Shown: positions 11,373 through 20,741 of the stretch, one piece after another
How positions within the stretch are numbered: position 1 is the stretch's first letter
Layout of the letters: every line of letters starts with the position of its first letter
Assembly: GCA_037385045.1 (NCBI GenBank)
Contig: JARRNJ010000004.1
Coordinates: forward strand, 1 to 64,000
Origin: JARRNJ01 sp037385045
GTDB lineage: Bacteria > Pseudomonadota > Gammaproteobacteria > JASBUN01
DNA length: 64,000 bases
Direction: 5' to 3'
Notes under the pieces: model-generated
Database searches by the model: none
What the model was told of the DNA's origin: nothing
Seen by the model: only the letters and a program-made list of their open reading frames with translations
Program-made: the position numbers and the translations under genes

Positions 11373-12965
11373 CTACAGGGTCAGGCCGTGCTCGCGGGTG
11401 GAATGGAACCGGATCTCCGGCCAGCGTTCCATGGCCAGCTCGAGATTGACCCGTGTGGGTGCGATATAGGCGAGATTGCCTCCGCCGTCCAGGGCCAGAT
11501 TATCCGCGGCCTTGCGGCGAAACTCGGCCAGCTTCTTGGCATCGTCGCCGGTAACCCAGCGGGCGGTGGCCACGTTGACGTTCTCGAACCCGCATTCCAC
11601 TCCGTACTCGTGTTTCAGCCGGAACGCCACCACGTCAAACTGCAGTACACCGACCGCGCCGACGATGAGATCGTTGTTACGCAACGGGCGAAACAACTGC
11701 GACGCGCCCTCCTCGCTCAGCTCCTGTAGCCCCTTTTGCAGTGCCTTGAGGCGCAGCGGATCACGCAGCACCACGCGGCGGAACAACTCCGGCGCAAAGT
11801 TGGGAATGCCCGTGAACTGCAGATCCTCGCCCTGGGTGAAGGTATCGCCGATCTGGATGGTGCCGTGGTTGTGCAGGCCGATGATGTCGCCCGGATACGC
11901 GGTCTCGATGTGTTCGCGCTCGCTGGCGAGAAAGGTGATGGCATTGCTCACCTTGACGTCACGGCCGATCCGCACGTGGCGCATCTTCATGCCCCTTTCG
12001 TAGGTTCCGGAACACACGCGCAGGAAGGCGATGCGATCGCGGTGCTGGGGATCCATGTTGGCCTGGATTTTGAAAACGAAACCGCTGAACGCGTCTTCGC
12101 CGGGATCGACCCTTCGAGCGGTGGTCTCCCGGGCCTGCGGTGCAGGCGCGTGCTCGACGAAAGTATCCAGCAGTTCCTTGACCCCGAAATTGTTGATTGC
12201 CGAACCGAACAGCACCGGCGTCAGCTCGCCGGCCAGATACGCCTGCGGATCGAAGTCGTTGCTGGCGCCCTTGACCAGCTCGATTTCCTCGCGCAGCGAC
12301 GCGGCCATGGCGCCCAGCACTTCGTCCAGGCGCGGGTTGTCCAGGCCCTGGATCACTTCCCCGGACTGCACCTTGCCGCCGTGGGTGGGACTGAACAAGT
12401 GTACGCTGTCCTGGGACAGGTGATAGACGCCCTTAAACGACTTGCCCATGCCGATCGGCCAGGTCACCGGCGCGCAGCGGATCTTCAATACCTCCTCCAC
12501 TTCGTCCATCAGTTCCATCGGATCGCGGCCTTCCCGGTCCAGTTTGTTGATGAAGGTCATGATCGGCGTCGTGCGCAGCCGGCACACGTCCATCAGCTTG
12601 ATGGTGCGCTCCTCCACGCCCTTGGCGCTGTCGATGACCATCAGGGCGGAATCGACGGCGGTCAGCGTACGGTAGGTATCTTCCGAAAAATCCTCATGGC
12701 CCGGGGTGTCGAGCAGATTGACAATGCGCCCGCCGTAGGGAAACTGCATCACCGACGAGGTGACGGAGATGCCGCGCTGCTTCTCGAGTTCCATCCAGTC
12801 CGAGGTGGCATGGCGCGCCGCCTTGCGGCCCTTGACGGTGCCGGCCAACTGGATCGCGCCACCGAACAACAGCAGCTTTTCCGTCAGGGTGGTCTTGCCG
12901 GCGTCCGGGTGCGAAATGATGGCGAAGGTACGGCGCTTGGCCGTTTCAGAAGCAAGGGAGGACAT
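11373..12965 (-). CDS. prfC: Peptide chain release factor 3
   Basis: RF3 is a translational GTPase that removes RF1/RF2 from the ribosome after peptide release. The 530-residue length is standard. The G1 motif (ISHPDAGKTTL), the switch region (ARHATSDWMELEKQRGISVTSS), G3 (LDTPGHEDFSEDTYR) and G4 (NKLDREGRD) are all present, followed by domains II and III ending in ERWPEIRFHSTREHGLTL. The start at 12965 is ATG. The gene stands alone, 100 bases upstream of the end of rimI on the same strand order. Confidence 0.97.
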   Translation of the reverse strand: MSSLASETAKRRTFAIISHPDAGKTTLTEKLLLFGGAIQLAGTVKGRKAARHATSDWMELEKQRGISVTSSVMQFPYGGRIVNLLDTPGHEDFSEDTYRTLTAVDSALMVIDSAKGVEERTIKLMDVCRLRTTPIMTFINKLDREGRDPMELMDEVEEVLKIRCAPVTWPIGMGKSFKGVYHLSQDSVHLFSPTHGGKVQSGEVIQGLDNPRLDEVLGAMAASLREEIELVKGASNDFDPQAYLAGELTPVLFGSAINNFGVKELLDTFVEHAPAPQARETTARRVDPGEDAFSGFVFKIQANMDPQHRDRIAFLRVCSGTYERGMKMRHVRIGRDVKVSNAITFLASEREHIETAYPGDIIGLHNHGTIQIGDTFTQGEDLQFTGIPNFAPELFRRVVLRDPLRLKALQKGLQELSEEGASQLFRPLRNNDLIVGAVGVLQFDVVAFRLKHEYGVECGFENVNVATARWVTGDDAKKLAEFRRKAADNLALDGGGNLAYIAPTRVNLELAMERWPEIRFHSTREHGLTL

Positions 12966-13065
12966 GGTACCTACAGAATCGTACGAAGCGAAAAGACGGG
13001 CATTGTACCATTGGCAGGACAGTTTACGCAGCGCCCGCTTCGCTCCGGCAGCGGGCCCCGGTGGA

Positions 13066-13533
13066 TCAGACCAGCACCCGGGCCATGATCAACGCGTCCT
13101 CGCGACCGTCGGCCGCGGGATAGTAGGCCCGGCGCACACCGACCTCGTTGAAACCCAAGCTCGTGTACAGGGCCACGGCAGGCTTGTTGGAGGGGCGCAC
13201 TTCCAGCAGCACGGTGTGCGAGTGCAGCCGCCGGGCCGCCTGCAGAAGATGCTCCATGAGCAGATGCCCGAGCCCCTGGTTCTGCCAGTCCCGATCGACG
13301 CAGATATTGAGGATATGCGACTCGCCGGCGCCGGACGACATGACGCCGTAGCCGACGATGGTGTCGTGGAGCTCCGATACCCTGCAGTAGTAACCCACCC
13401 GCATGCAGTCGCGGAATATGCCCTCGGTCCAGGGCTGTGGGTAACCGCGTCGCTCGATGTCCATCACCGCCCGCAGGTCGGACTCCTGCATGGCGCGAAA
13501 CTGCACCTCGCCGCGTTGCAGGATGGCGCTCAT
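13066..13533 (-). CDS. rimI: Ribosomal protein S18-alanine N-acetyltransferase RimI
   Basis: GNAT-fold acetyltransferase that modifies the N-terminal alanine of ribosomal protein S18. The 155-residue product has the acetyl-CoA binding motif in DRDWQNQGLGHLLMEHLL (about 80-97), the family-typical ERRGYPQPWTEGIFRDC near the N-terminus, and VRPSNKPAVALYTSLGF in the C-terminal half. It overlaps the upstream uracil-DNA glycosylase gene by four bases (ATGA), so the two are translationally coupled. In many gammaproteobacteria rimI is likewise found beside such genes. Confidence 0.92.
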   Translation of the reverse strand: MSAILQRGEVQFRAMQESDLRAVMDIERRGYPQPWTEGIFRDCMRVGYYCRVSELHDTIVGYGVMSSGAGESHILNICVDRDWQNQGLGHLLMEHLLQAARRLHSHTVLLEVRPSNKPAVALYTSLGFNEVGVRRAYYPAADGREDALIMARVLV

Positions 13534-14249
13534 GGCGACTCCGTCGCACCGGTAACCAGACCGCGCGCGCGCAGCAGGTCCTGCCAGGCCTTGCGCTTGT
13601 CCTGGGGCGAGCGCAGCAGGTAGGCCGGATGATAGGTCACCACCACCGGAATCCTTTCCTCACCGTAGCGGTGGTCCCGACCGCGCAGACGGGCCAGGCT
13701 GTCCTGGGTCTTGAGCAGATTGTGGGCGGCGACACGGCCCAGCGCCAGCATTACCCGGGGACGTACCAGTTCCACCTGGCGCTGGAGGAAAGGCTCGCAA
13801 CACGCCACCTCGCCGGGCCGAGGGTCCCGGTTGTTGGGCGGGCGGCATTTGAGGATGTTGGCGATGTAGACCTGCGAACGCTTCAGCCCGATGGCCAGCA
13901 GCATCTCGTTGAGCAGCTTGCCGGCGCGTCCCACGAACGGCTCCCCCTGGCGGTCCTCGTCGGCACCGGGCGCCTCGCCCACCACCATCAGGTCGGCCGT
14001 CGGATTACCGACGCCGAATACGGTCTGGGTGCGGGTGCTATGTAGCTCACACAAGCGGCAGTGCGTAACCCGCTCGCGCAGGGCCTCCCAGTCCAGGCCT
14101 GCCACCGCGACGGTGCCCGGCCCGGCGGCAGATGCCGGTACGGCATCCGTGACGGGAGCCGCCGGCTGCTCCGGCGCGGCGGGGCCGCGCAACTCCCAGG
14201 CCTGGATACCCATGGCGGCGAGATAAGCCTGGCGGGCGGCGGGATCCAC
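13530..14249 (-). CDS. Family 4 uracil-DNA glycosylase
   Basis: Removes uracil from DNA to start base-excision repair. The 239-residue protein has an A/P-rich N-terminal extension (about 1-55), then the family 4 (Fe-S) core: a CRLC pair at about residue 68, motif A GEAPGADEDRQGEPFVGRAG, the CRPPNNRDP region and later Cys residues completing a 4Fe-4S site, and motif B VTYHPAYLLR. In some annotations such N-terminally extended proteins are described as phage SPO1-type polymerase-related UDGs. It is the first gene of a two-gene unit with rimI. Confidence 0.9.
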   Translation of the reverse strand: MDPAARQAYLAAMGIQAWELRGPAAPEQPAAPVTDAVPASAAGPGTVAVAGLDWEALRERVTHCRLCELHSTRTQTVFGVGNPTADLMVVGEAPGADEDRQGEPFVGRAGKLLNEMLLAIGLKRSQVYIANILKCRPPNNRDPRPGEVACCEPFLQRQVELVRPRVMLALGRVAAHNLLKTQDSLARLRGRDHRYGEERIPVVVTYHPAYLLRSPQDKRKAWQDLLRARGLVTGATESP

Positions 14250-14330
14250 GATCAGACTCCGGTCGATGGGTTGCGAAGGTGGCGTACAGCCGCGAGGTTC
14301 GGCCCGGTCAGCGGTCGTTTGGCGGTCGGC

Positions 14331-15881
14331 TCACACATCGGCCGCCTGGGGGTGTGCCCGTTCCACCGGGAACAGCATCTTGTTCAGCGCGTTCAGATAG
14401 GCCTTGACCGACGCCATGACGATGTCGGTGTCCGACCCCTGTCCGTTGACGATGCGGCCGGCCTTTTCCAGCCGCACTGTGACTTCGCCCTGCGAGTCGG
14501 TGCCGCTGGTGATGTTGTTGACTGAATACAGCAGCAGCTGCGCCCCAGCGTCGACAATGGCGTCGATGGCCTTGAACGCCGCATCGACCGGCCCGCCGCC
14601 CGTCGCCGACGCCTTGCGTTCGCCGCCGTCCATGCTCAGGGTGAGGTCGGCGCTCGGCACTTCCCCGGTTTCCGAGCACACCTTCAGCGCCACCAGTTTG
14701 ATGCGCTGGTTTTCCTCGGCGAGATTGGTTTCCGTCACCAGCGCCTGGAGGTCCTCGTCGTAGATTTCGTGCTTCTTGTCCGCCAGTTCCTTGAAGCGCG
14801 AAAAAACCTCGTTGAGCTCTTCCTCCGATGCAAACTCCACCCCCAGCTCGCCCAGCCGGGTGCGGAAGGCGTTGCGCCCGGAATGTTTGCCGAGCACCAT
14901 GCGGTTGGCGCTCCAGCCCACGTCCTCGGCGCGCATGATCTCGTAGGTTTCACGGCTCTTGAGCACGCCGTCCTGGTGGATGCCGGACTCGTGGGCGAAC
15001 GCATTCGCCCCCACGATCGCCTTGTTCGGCTGCACCGGAAACCCGGTGATGTTGGAGACCAGGCGCGAACAGGTGACGATCTGGATCGTGTCCAGGTCCA
15101 CGTCGCAGGGAAAGATGTCCCGGCGGGTGCGCACCGCCATGGCGATCTCCTCCAGCGCTGCGTTGCCGGCCCGCTCGCCGAGACCGTTGATGGTGCATTC
15201 CACCTGACGGGCGCCGTTCATCACTGCCGACAGGGAATTGGCTACCGCCAGGCCCAGGTCGTTGTGGCAATGGACCGAAAACACCGCCTTGTCCGCATTG
15301 GGCACCCGTTCGATCAGGTTGCGGATCAGGCCGCCAAACTGCTCGGGTACGTTGTAGCCCACGGTGTCCGGGATGTTGACCGTGCCGGCGCCGGCGTCGA
15401 TCACCGCCTCGATGATCCGGCAGAGAAAATCCAGCTCGGAACGGCCGGCGTCCTCCGGTGAAAACTCCACGTCGTCGGTGAACTGGCGGGCACGCTTGAC
15501 AGCGCGCACCGCCTGTTCCAGTACCTGGTCCGGCTCCATGCGCAGCTTTTTCTGCATGTGCACCGGCGAGGTGGCGATGAACGTGTGGATGCGCGCCGAT
15601 GCGGCCGGCTTCAGCGCTTCCCCGGCCCGGTCGATGTCGCGGTCCAGCGCCCTGGCCAGCCCACAGATGGTGGACTCGCGCACCGCCGCAGCCACCGCCT
15701 GCACCGCCTCAAAGTCGCCGGGGCTGGCAATCGGGAATCCTGCTTCGATCACGTCCACCCGCATGCGCTCCAGCGCCTTGGCTATGCGAATCTTTTCCTC
15801 GCGGGTCATGGAGGCGCCGGGGCTCTGCTCGCCGTCGCGCAGGGTGGTGTCGAAAATAATGAGTTGCTGCTTGTCGCTCAT
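14331..15881 (-). CDS. leuA: 2-isopropylmalate synthase
   Basis: Condenses acetyl-CoA with 2-oxoisovalerate, the first committed step of leucine synthesis. The 516-residue length is typical of the bacterial type-1 enzyme. The N-terminal signature FDTTLRDGEQSPG, the second signature CHNDLGLAVANSL and the metal-binding HESGIHQDG are present, and a LeuA allosteric (LeuA_dimer) domain fills residues 370-500. The gene lies downstream of ilvB-ilvN-ilvC and pssA on the same strand, an order widespread in beta- and gammaproteobacteria. A GGAG site precedes the ATG. Confidence 0.97.
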   Translation of the reverse strand: MSDKQQLIIFDTTLRDGEQSPGASMTREEKIRIAKALERMRVDVIEAGFPIASPGDFEAVQAVAAAVRESTICGLARALDRDIDRAGEALKPAASARIHTFIATSPVHMQKKLRMEPDQVLEQAVRAVKRARQFTDDVEFSPEDAGRSELDFLCRIIEAVIDAGAGTVNIPDTVGYNVPEQFGGLIRNLIERVPNADKAVFSVHCHNDLGLAVANSLSAVMNGARQVECTINGLGERAGNAALEEIAMAVRTRRDIFPCDVDLDTIQIVTCSRLVSNITGFPVQPNKAIVGANAFAHESGIHQDGVLKSRETYEIMRAEDVGWSANRMVLGKHSGRNAFRTRLGELGVEFASEEELNEVFSRFKELADKKHEIYDEDLQALVTETNLAEENQRIKLVALKVCSETGEVPSADLTLSMDGGERKASATGGGPVDAAFKAIDAIVDAGAQLLLYSVNNITSGTDSQGEVTVRLEKAGRIVNGQGSDTDIVMASVKAYLNALNKMLFPVERAHPQAADV

Positions 15882-16024
15882 GTTCGTGCTCCGGATTCCA
15901 GACCGCCAGTTTACCCGACACCGCCGCGGCCGTGAAACCGGCGGCGGCGCCCAGCGCGTCAGGCAAGTCCCCGGATGCGGGTGCAGCGACCTGGGTACCC
16001 TGGCGCCGCCCGCCTCAGCGGTGG

Positions 16025-16849
16025 CTAGCGGCCCTCATCCGACGAGGCGTCGCCAACCGGGGGCGACTGCGCCCCGTTGTCACCGGGGCGGTTACGCTTG
16101 CGCTTGCGATGCCAGCGCAGCACCATCAGCGCCGGCCCGGAGAGCGCATACAGGAAGAACACCCCGAAAAGGACCTTGGGCGGGTCGATGGCCACCAGGA
16201 TCAGGGCCAGTACCACCACCAGGATGCCGATGAACGGGATACGGTCCTTGCGCCGCTCGGCTTTGAAGCTGTGGTATAGGAAAGGGCTGACCATCAATGC
16301 GCCGGCGAGAATAGTGAGCGCGAACGCCGGCAGCCACAAATCCGCGCCTTGCCATCCCAGGTCGTCACAGGCCCACACGAATGCCACCATTACCGTGGCC
16401 GCCGATGGACTGGCCAGCCCGCGGAAATAGCGTTTATCCACTTTCCCGATCTGGACATTGAAACGCGCCAGCCGCATGGCCGCCATGGCCGCATAGAAAA
16501 ACGCCGCCAGCCAGCCGATTTTGCCCCACTGCCAACCCAGGTCGGCCATGCTCATCAGCGACCACTTGTACATCACCAAAGCCGGCGCCATACCGAAAGA
16601 CACCAGATCCGAAAGACTGTCATATTGGGCGCCAAACTCGCTCTGGGTGTTGGTCAGGCGCGCCACGCGGCCGTCCACTCCGTCGAGCAACATGGCGACC
16701 AGCACGGCAATGGCGGCGGCGGTGAATTTGCCGGCCATGGCGGCGACAATGGCATAAAAACCCGCAAACATCGCCGCCGTGGTGAGCAGGTTGGGCAGCA
16801 GGTAGATCGCCTTGCGGCGTCGATTGGCTTCTACGGTTTCGGGATCCAT
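16025..16849 (-). CDS. pssA: CDP-diacylglycerol-serine O-phosphatidyltransferase
   Basis: Integral membrane enzyme that makes phosphatidylserine, precursor of phosphatidylethanolamine. The 274-residue product carries the CDP-alcohol phosphatidyltransferase motif in LDGVDGRVARLTNTQSEFG followed by YDSLSDLVSFG (D-G-x2-A-R-x8-G-x3-D-x3-D) and about seven hydrophobic segments. The frame is open upstream to 17128, but MDPETVEANRRRKAIYLLPN at 16849 is the family's N-terminus, so that start is used. This is the type II (Bacillus-like) PssA usually found between ilvC and leuA. Confidence 0.93.
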   Translation of the reverse strand: MDPETVEANRRRKAIYLLPNLLTTAAMFAGFYAIVAAMAGKFTAAAIAVLVAMLLDGVDGRVARLTNTQSEFGAQYDSLSDLVSFGMAPALVMYKWSLMSMADLGWQWGKIGWLAAFFYAAMAAMRLARFNVQIGKVDKRYFRGLASPSAATVMVAFVWACDDLGWQGADLWLPAFALTILAGALMVSPFLYHSFKAERRKDRIPFIGILVVVLALILVAIDPPKVLFGVFFLYALSGPALMVLRWHRKRKRNRPGDNGAQSPPVGDASSDEGR

Positions 16850-17161
16850 GGATTTGGGCAACCAGCCTGAACTTGCGTATGAGTGTAATGCCCCGCCGTG
16901 CAAATGCAATTGCCGGCCCTTGCCGTGCGCACCCGCTCGCGCGGCAATGCAGCTGCACGCTGCAGCAGGCCGCCCGCTCGCCGGACTCCACAGCGCGTCG
17001 CGCAGAAGGCACCAGGTCGTCACCCGGATCGGCTTCTCTGCCGCAACGCCCGGTGCACCATGGCGGCCGAGCACCCCGTCGACAAAACAGCGCCCGGAAC
17101 CGGAAACCGGCGCCGGGCGCGGGAGCATATGAGGCCGTCCGCGAACGCCGCGGAGCGTTGC
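16850..17161. other. Spacer between pssA and ilvC
   Basis: About 312 bases without a gene I can support. It contains the candidate terminator of the ilv operon at 17081-17120, so pssA and leuA probably have their own promoter in the remaining part, near 16860-17080. No clear sigma-70 hexamer pair was identified. Confidence 0.4.
17081..17120 (-). terminator. Intrinsic terminator after ilvC
   Basis: Reading the minus strand, GCGCCCGG (17120-17113) pairs with CCGGGCGC (17097-17090), an 8-bp GC stem with a 15-base loop, followed by TGTTTTGTC (17089-17081). It lies 41 bases past the ilvC stop, where transcription of ilvB-ilvN-ilvC would be expected to end. Confidence 0.55.
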
Positions 17162-18178
17162 TCAGTTCTTGCTCTTGTCGACGATGCGGCTGGCCTTGAT
17201 CCAGGGCATCATGTCACGCAGCTTCTCGCCCACCTGTTCGATCTGGTGGTCGCGGCCGATACGGCGCAGGGCCTTGAGCTTGGCTGCCCCCGCTTGGTTT
17301 TCCAGGATAAATTCGCGGGCGAAGTCGCCGGTCTGGATCTGATCCAGGATCCGCCGCATCTCGGCCTTGGTTTCATCATTGATAATGCGCGGCCCGCGGG
17401 TGAAGTCGCCGTACTCGGCTGTGTTGGAAATCGAGTAACGCATGTTGGCGATGCCGCCTTCATACATCAGGTCGACGATCAGCTTCAACTCATGGAGGCA
17501 CTCAAAGTAAGCCATTTCCGGCGCGTAACCGGCTTCCACCAGGGTTTCGAATCCGGCCTGCACCAGCGCCGTGGTGCCACCGCACAGCACCGCCTGTTCG
17601 CCGAACAAATCGGTTTCGGTTTCCTCGCGGAAGGTGGTCTCGATAATGCCGGCGCGGCCGCCGCCGTTGGCGGAGGCATACGACAAGGCGATGTCCTTGG
17701 CGTGACCGCTGGCATCCTGATAGACCGCGATCAGGCAGGGGACGCCGCCGCCCTGGGTGTAAGTCGAGCGCACCAGGTGCCCCGGCCCCTTGGGTGCGAT
17801 CATGATCACGTTGAGGTCTTCACGCGGAACGATCTGCTCGAAATGCACGTTGAACCCGTGGGCAAAGGCCAGGCTCGCGCCTTCCTTCAGATTGGGCTCG
17901 ATCTGTTCGTTGTAAAGCTTGGCCTGATGCTCGTCCGGGGCAAGGATCATGACCACGTCTGCGCCCTTGACCGCCTCGGGGATATCCTTGACGGTCAGAC
18001 CGGCATTCTGCGCCTTGACCGCGGAGCCCGATCCGGCGCGCAGACCGACCACGACATTGACGCCGGATTCCTTCAGATTGTTGGCGTGGGCGTGCCCCTG
18101 AGAGCCATAGCCGATGATGGTAACCTGCATGCCCTGGATGACGGAGAGGTCCGCGTCTTTGTCATAGAAAATATTCAT
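17162..18178 (-). CDS. ilvC: Ketol-acid reductoisomerase
   Basis: NADPH- and Mg-dependent second enzyme of valine/isoleucine synthesis; converts acetolactate to dihydroxyisovalerate. At 338 residues it is the short class I form. The Rossmann motif IGYGSQGHAHANNL lies at about 22-35, the metal-binding Asp/Glu in GLFGEQAVLCGG-like LFGEQAVLCGG and ECLHELKLIVDLMYEGG, and the C-terminus ends in a Lys/Ser-rich tail. It is the third gene after ilvB and ilvN; 66 bases separate it from ilvN. Confidence 0.97.
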   Translation of the reverse strand: MNIFYDKDADLSVIQGMQVTIIGYGSQGHAHANNLKESGVNVVVGLRAGSGSAVKAQNAGLTVKDIPEAVKGADVVMILAPDEHQAKLYNEQIEPNLKEGASLAFAHGFNVHFEQIVPREDLNVIMIAPKGPGHLVRSTYTQGGGVPCLIAVYQDASGHAKDIALSYASANGGGRAGIIETTFREETETDLFGEQAVLCGGTTALVQAGFETLVEAGYAPEMAYFECLHELKLIVDLMYEGGIANMRYSISNTAEYGDFTRGPRIINDETKAEMRRILDQIQTGDFAREFILENQAGAAKLKALRRIGRDHQIEQVGEKLRDMMPWIKASRIVDKSKN

Positions 18179-18244
18179 TGCCTGCTGTCCTATTTCTTGG
18201 AGTTTCGCAACGGTTGGAACCGCCTGACCGGGCGTCAGGCGCCC

Positions 18245-18736
18245 CTAAATGGCCAACGCCTTGTCGCCACGCGCGATGCCGATGGCGCCGGATCGCACCA
18301 CCTCGAGAATCGGCACGCGGCCCACGGCGCTGATGAATGCATCGAGCTTTTCGCCGGTGCCGGTCAGCTCGATGGTGTAGATATCCTCCGTGACGTCGAT
18401 GATCCTCCCGCGGAAGATATCGGCGAGGCGCTTCATCTCCTCGCGCTGCTCACTCGTGGCGCGGACTTTGATCAACATCATCTCGCGCTCGATGTGCACG
18501 CCCTCGGTCATGTCCGCCAGCTTGACCACATCGACAAGCTTGTTCAGCTGCTTGGTGATTTGCTCGATGATCTCGTTGGTGCCGCTGGTCACCAGCGTCA
18601 TGCGCGACAACGACGGATCGTGCGTCGGCGCGACGGTCAACGACTCGATGTTGTACCCCCGTGCCGAGAACAGCCCGGCCACGCGCGACAGGGCGCCCGA
18701 CTCGTTTTCCATGAGAATGGAGATAATATGACGCAT
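18245..18736 (-). CDS. ilvN: Acetolactate synthase small (regulatory) subunit
   Basis: Regulatory subunit of acetohydroxyacid synthase; binds valine for feedback control and activates the large subunit. The 163-residue IlvH/IlvN-type protein has an N-terminal ACT domain (MRHIISILMENESGALSRVAG) and a C-terminal AHAS-ACT domain ending VVRSGAIGIARGDKALA. It lies between ilvB and ilvC. The 168-base gap to ilvB is unusually long for a subunit pair and contains a hairpin repeat (18801-18890). Confidence 0.95.
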   Translation of the reverse strand: MRHIISILMENESGALSRVAGLFSARGYNIESLTVAPTHDPSLSRMTLVTSGTNEIIEQITKQLNKLVDVVKLADMTEGVHIEREMMLIKVRATSEQREEMKRLADIFRGRIIDVTEDIYTIELTGTGEKLDAFISAVGRVPILEVVRSGAIGIARGDKALAI

Positions 18737-18800
18737 CAGCAGTCCTTAACACTCAAAGCCCGTTTGCCATCCGGAAAGGCGAGAACTGAAAAAGACCTGA

Positions 18801-18890
18801 GCCACAGAGGGCACAGAGAACACCGAGAAAACAAGCAATGTTGCCTTTTCTTTTCACCTTCACCTCTGTGTTCTCTGTGCCCTCTGTGGC
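18801..18890. repeat. Inverted repeat between ilvB and ilvN
   Basis: The 23-base arm at 18801-18823 (starts GCCACAGAGGGCACAGAG) is perfectly complementary to 18868-18890, with a 44-base spacer. It is transcribed inside the ilvB-ilvN-ilvC unit. The left arm is purine-rich with GAGGGCACAGAGAACAC-type repeats; a related pattern appears at 52006-52300. From memory, similar sequences are dispersed in many environmental proteobacterial genomes; that they form one family here is inference. Confidence 0.8.
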
Positions 18891-18904
18891 CAGCTTGCTT
18901 TCCA

Positions 18905-20599
18905 TCAAATGAGGATCATCTCGTTTTGACCCGCGCCGGCCGGGATCATCGGGTAAACGTTCTCGGTCTGATCGGTAATGAAATCCAGGAACACCGCTCG
19001 GTCGCGGATCTTCATCGCCTCCTTGAGCGCGCCTTCCACGTCGCTGGGCTTCTGGATCAGCATGCCCACCGCGCCGTAACTCTCCGCCAGCTTGACGAAA
19101 TCCGGCAGCGATTCCATGTACGACATGGCGTAACGGCCCTGGTAAAAGAACTCCTGCCACTGGCGCACCATGCCCAGGTAACGGTTGTTGAGGTTGACGA
19201 TTTTCACCGGCAGCCCGTACTGGCGCAGCGTGGAAAGCTCCTGGATGTTCATCTGGATGCTGCCTTCGCCGGTCACGCACACCACCGTGTCATCCGGATA
19301 GGCAAACTGCACGCCCATGGCCGCCGGCAGGCCGAAGCCCATGGTGCCGAGTCCGCCAGAGTTCACCCAGCGGCGCGGTTTGTCAAACTTGTAGAACTGG
19401 GCCGCCCACATCTGATGCTGCCCGACATCCGAGGTGACGTAGGCGTTGCCCTTGGTGACCTTGTACAAGGTCTCGACCACGTATTGGGGCTTGATGACCT
19501 CGCTGCTGTGGTCGTATTTCAGACAGTCCATGGAGCGCCATTCTTCGATCTGCTTCCACCACTCCTTGAGCGCGGCGGCATCCGGCTTGCGCCCGCCTTC
19601 CTTGATCTGCCTGCTCATCTCTTTGAGCACGTTGCCGACCGAACCGACGATCGGCACATCCACTTTGACGTTCTTGGAAATAGATGCGGGATCCACGTCG
19701 ATGTGGATGATCGTAGCCGTGGGGCAGAATTTGTCGATGTTGCCGGTGACCCGGTCATCGAACCGCGCCCCGACGGCGATCAACACGTCGCAATTGTGCA
19801 TCGCCAGGTTGGCCTCATACGTGCCATGCATCCCGAGCATGCCCACGAACTGCCTGTCGGTAGCCGGGTAGGCGCCCAGGCCCATCAGGGTATTGGTGAT
19901 CGGAAAGCCCAATGCCCGGGTCAAGTCGGTCAACGGCTTGGATGCATTGTCGAGGATCACGCCGCCGCCGGTGTAGAAGATCGGCCGCTTCGCGCCCAGC
20001 ATCAGGTCCACCGCCTTTTTGATCTGCCGCGTATGGCCTTTGACCACCGGGTTATAGGAGCGCATCGAGACCTTCTTGGGGTAAGCGTACTCGGCACGGT
20101 CGGCCGTCACATCCTTGGGGATGTCCACCACCACGGGCCCGGGCCGCCCGGTCATGGCGACGTAGAACGCCTTCTTGACGGTCGTCGCCAGGTCCCTGAC
20201 ATCCTTGACCAGGAAGTTGTGCTTGACGCATGGGCGGGTGATCCCGACCGAATCGACCTCCTGGAAAGCGTCGTTGCCGATCAGGTGCGTGGGCACCTGG
20301 CCGGTGAACACGACCAGCGGGATGGAATCCATATAAGCCGTGGCGATGCCCGTAATGGCGTTGGTGGCCCCCGGCCCGGAAGTGACCAGGACCACGCCCG
20401 GCTTGCCGGTCGCCCGAGCATAGCCGTCGGCGGCGTGGGCGGCGGCCTGTTCATGCCGCACCAGTACGTGCTTGACCTCCTGCTGCTTATACAGTGCATC
20501 GTAAATGTGCAATACCGCGCCACCGGGGTATCCGAACAGATACTCCACCCCCTCATCCTTCAGGCATCGGACGAAGATTTCGGCACCGGTCAATTCCAC
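18905..20599 (-). CDS. ilvB: Acetolactate synthase large (catalytic) subunit
   Basis: Thiamine-diphosphate enzyme that forms acetolactate or acetohydroxybutyrate, first common step of branched-chain amino acid synthesis. With the GTG start at 20599 (VELTGAEIFVRCL), which follows a GAGGAG ribosome site, the product is 564 residues, normal for the family; the open frame runs on to 20701 but that part is unlike the family. YPGGAVLHIYDAL, the catalytic Glu in VRHEQAAAHAADGYAR, the central domain and the ThDP motif GEGSIQMNIQELSTL...NNRYLGMV are present. A leader-type region upstream suggests attenuation control. Confidence 0.95.
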   Translation of the reverse strand: MELTGAEIFVRCLKDEGVEYLFGYPGGAVLHIYDALYKQQEVKHVLVRHEQAAAHAADGYARATGKPGVVLVTSGPGATNAITGIATAYMDSIPLVVFTGQVPTHLIGNDAFQEVDSVGITRPCVKHNFLVKDVRDLATTVKKAFYVAMTGRPGPVVVDIPKDVTADRAEYAYPKKVSMRSYNPVVKGHTRQIKKAVDLMLGAKRPIFYTGGGVILDNASKPLTDLTRALGFPITNTLMGLGAYPATDRQFVGMLGMHGTYEANLAMHNCDVLIAVGARFDDRVTGNIDKFCPTATIIHIDVDPASISKNVKVDVPIVGSVGNVLKEMSRQIKEGGRKPDAAALKEWWKQIEEWRSMDCLKYDHSSEVIKPQYVVETLYKVTKGNAYVTSDVGQHQMWAAQFYKFDKPRRWVNSGGLGTMGFGLPAAMGVQFAYPDDTVVCVTGEGSIQMNIQELSTLRQYGLPVKIVNLNNRYLGMVRQWQEFFYQGRYAMSYMESLPDFVKLAESYGAVGMLIQKPSDVEGALKEAMKIRDRAVFLDFITDQTENVYPMIPAGAGQNEMILI

Positions 20600-20689
20600 A
20601 GCAACGTTCTCCTCACTCGAATGGGCTGGTCGATCACCCGCGCTGCACCCTCTGTGACCGAGGCATCGACTTGCGCGGAAAATTCCACG

Positions 20690-20720
20690 AAAAACGCCCA
20701 CAGAGGGGCGAAACGGGCGT
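20690..20720 (-). promoter_or_regulatory. Candidate transcription attenuator of ilvB-ilvN-ilvC
   Basis: On the minus strand CGCCC (20710-20706) pairs with GGGCG (20699-20695) around a six-base loop and is followed by TTTTT (20694-20690), an intrinsic-terminator shape 90 bases before the ilvB start. A second upstream arm ACGCCC (20720-20715) can pair with the same 3' arm, giving two alternative structures. Together with the Leu-rich mini-ORF just upstream this resembles a ribosome-mediated attenuator. It is inference from sequence only. Confidence 0.4.
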
Positions 20721-20741
20721 GATCGGCGTAATTTTCAAAAG

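Noticed and set aside
16898..20722. Very long open frame on the plus strand opposite ilvC, ilvN and ilvB
   Set aside because: It is an antisense shadow of the well-supported ilv genes in GC-rich DNA; the residue content shows no known domain and the opposite strand is clearly coding.
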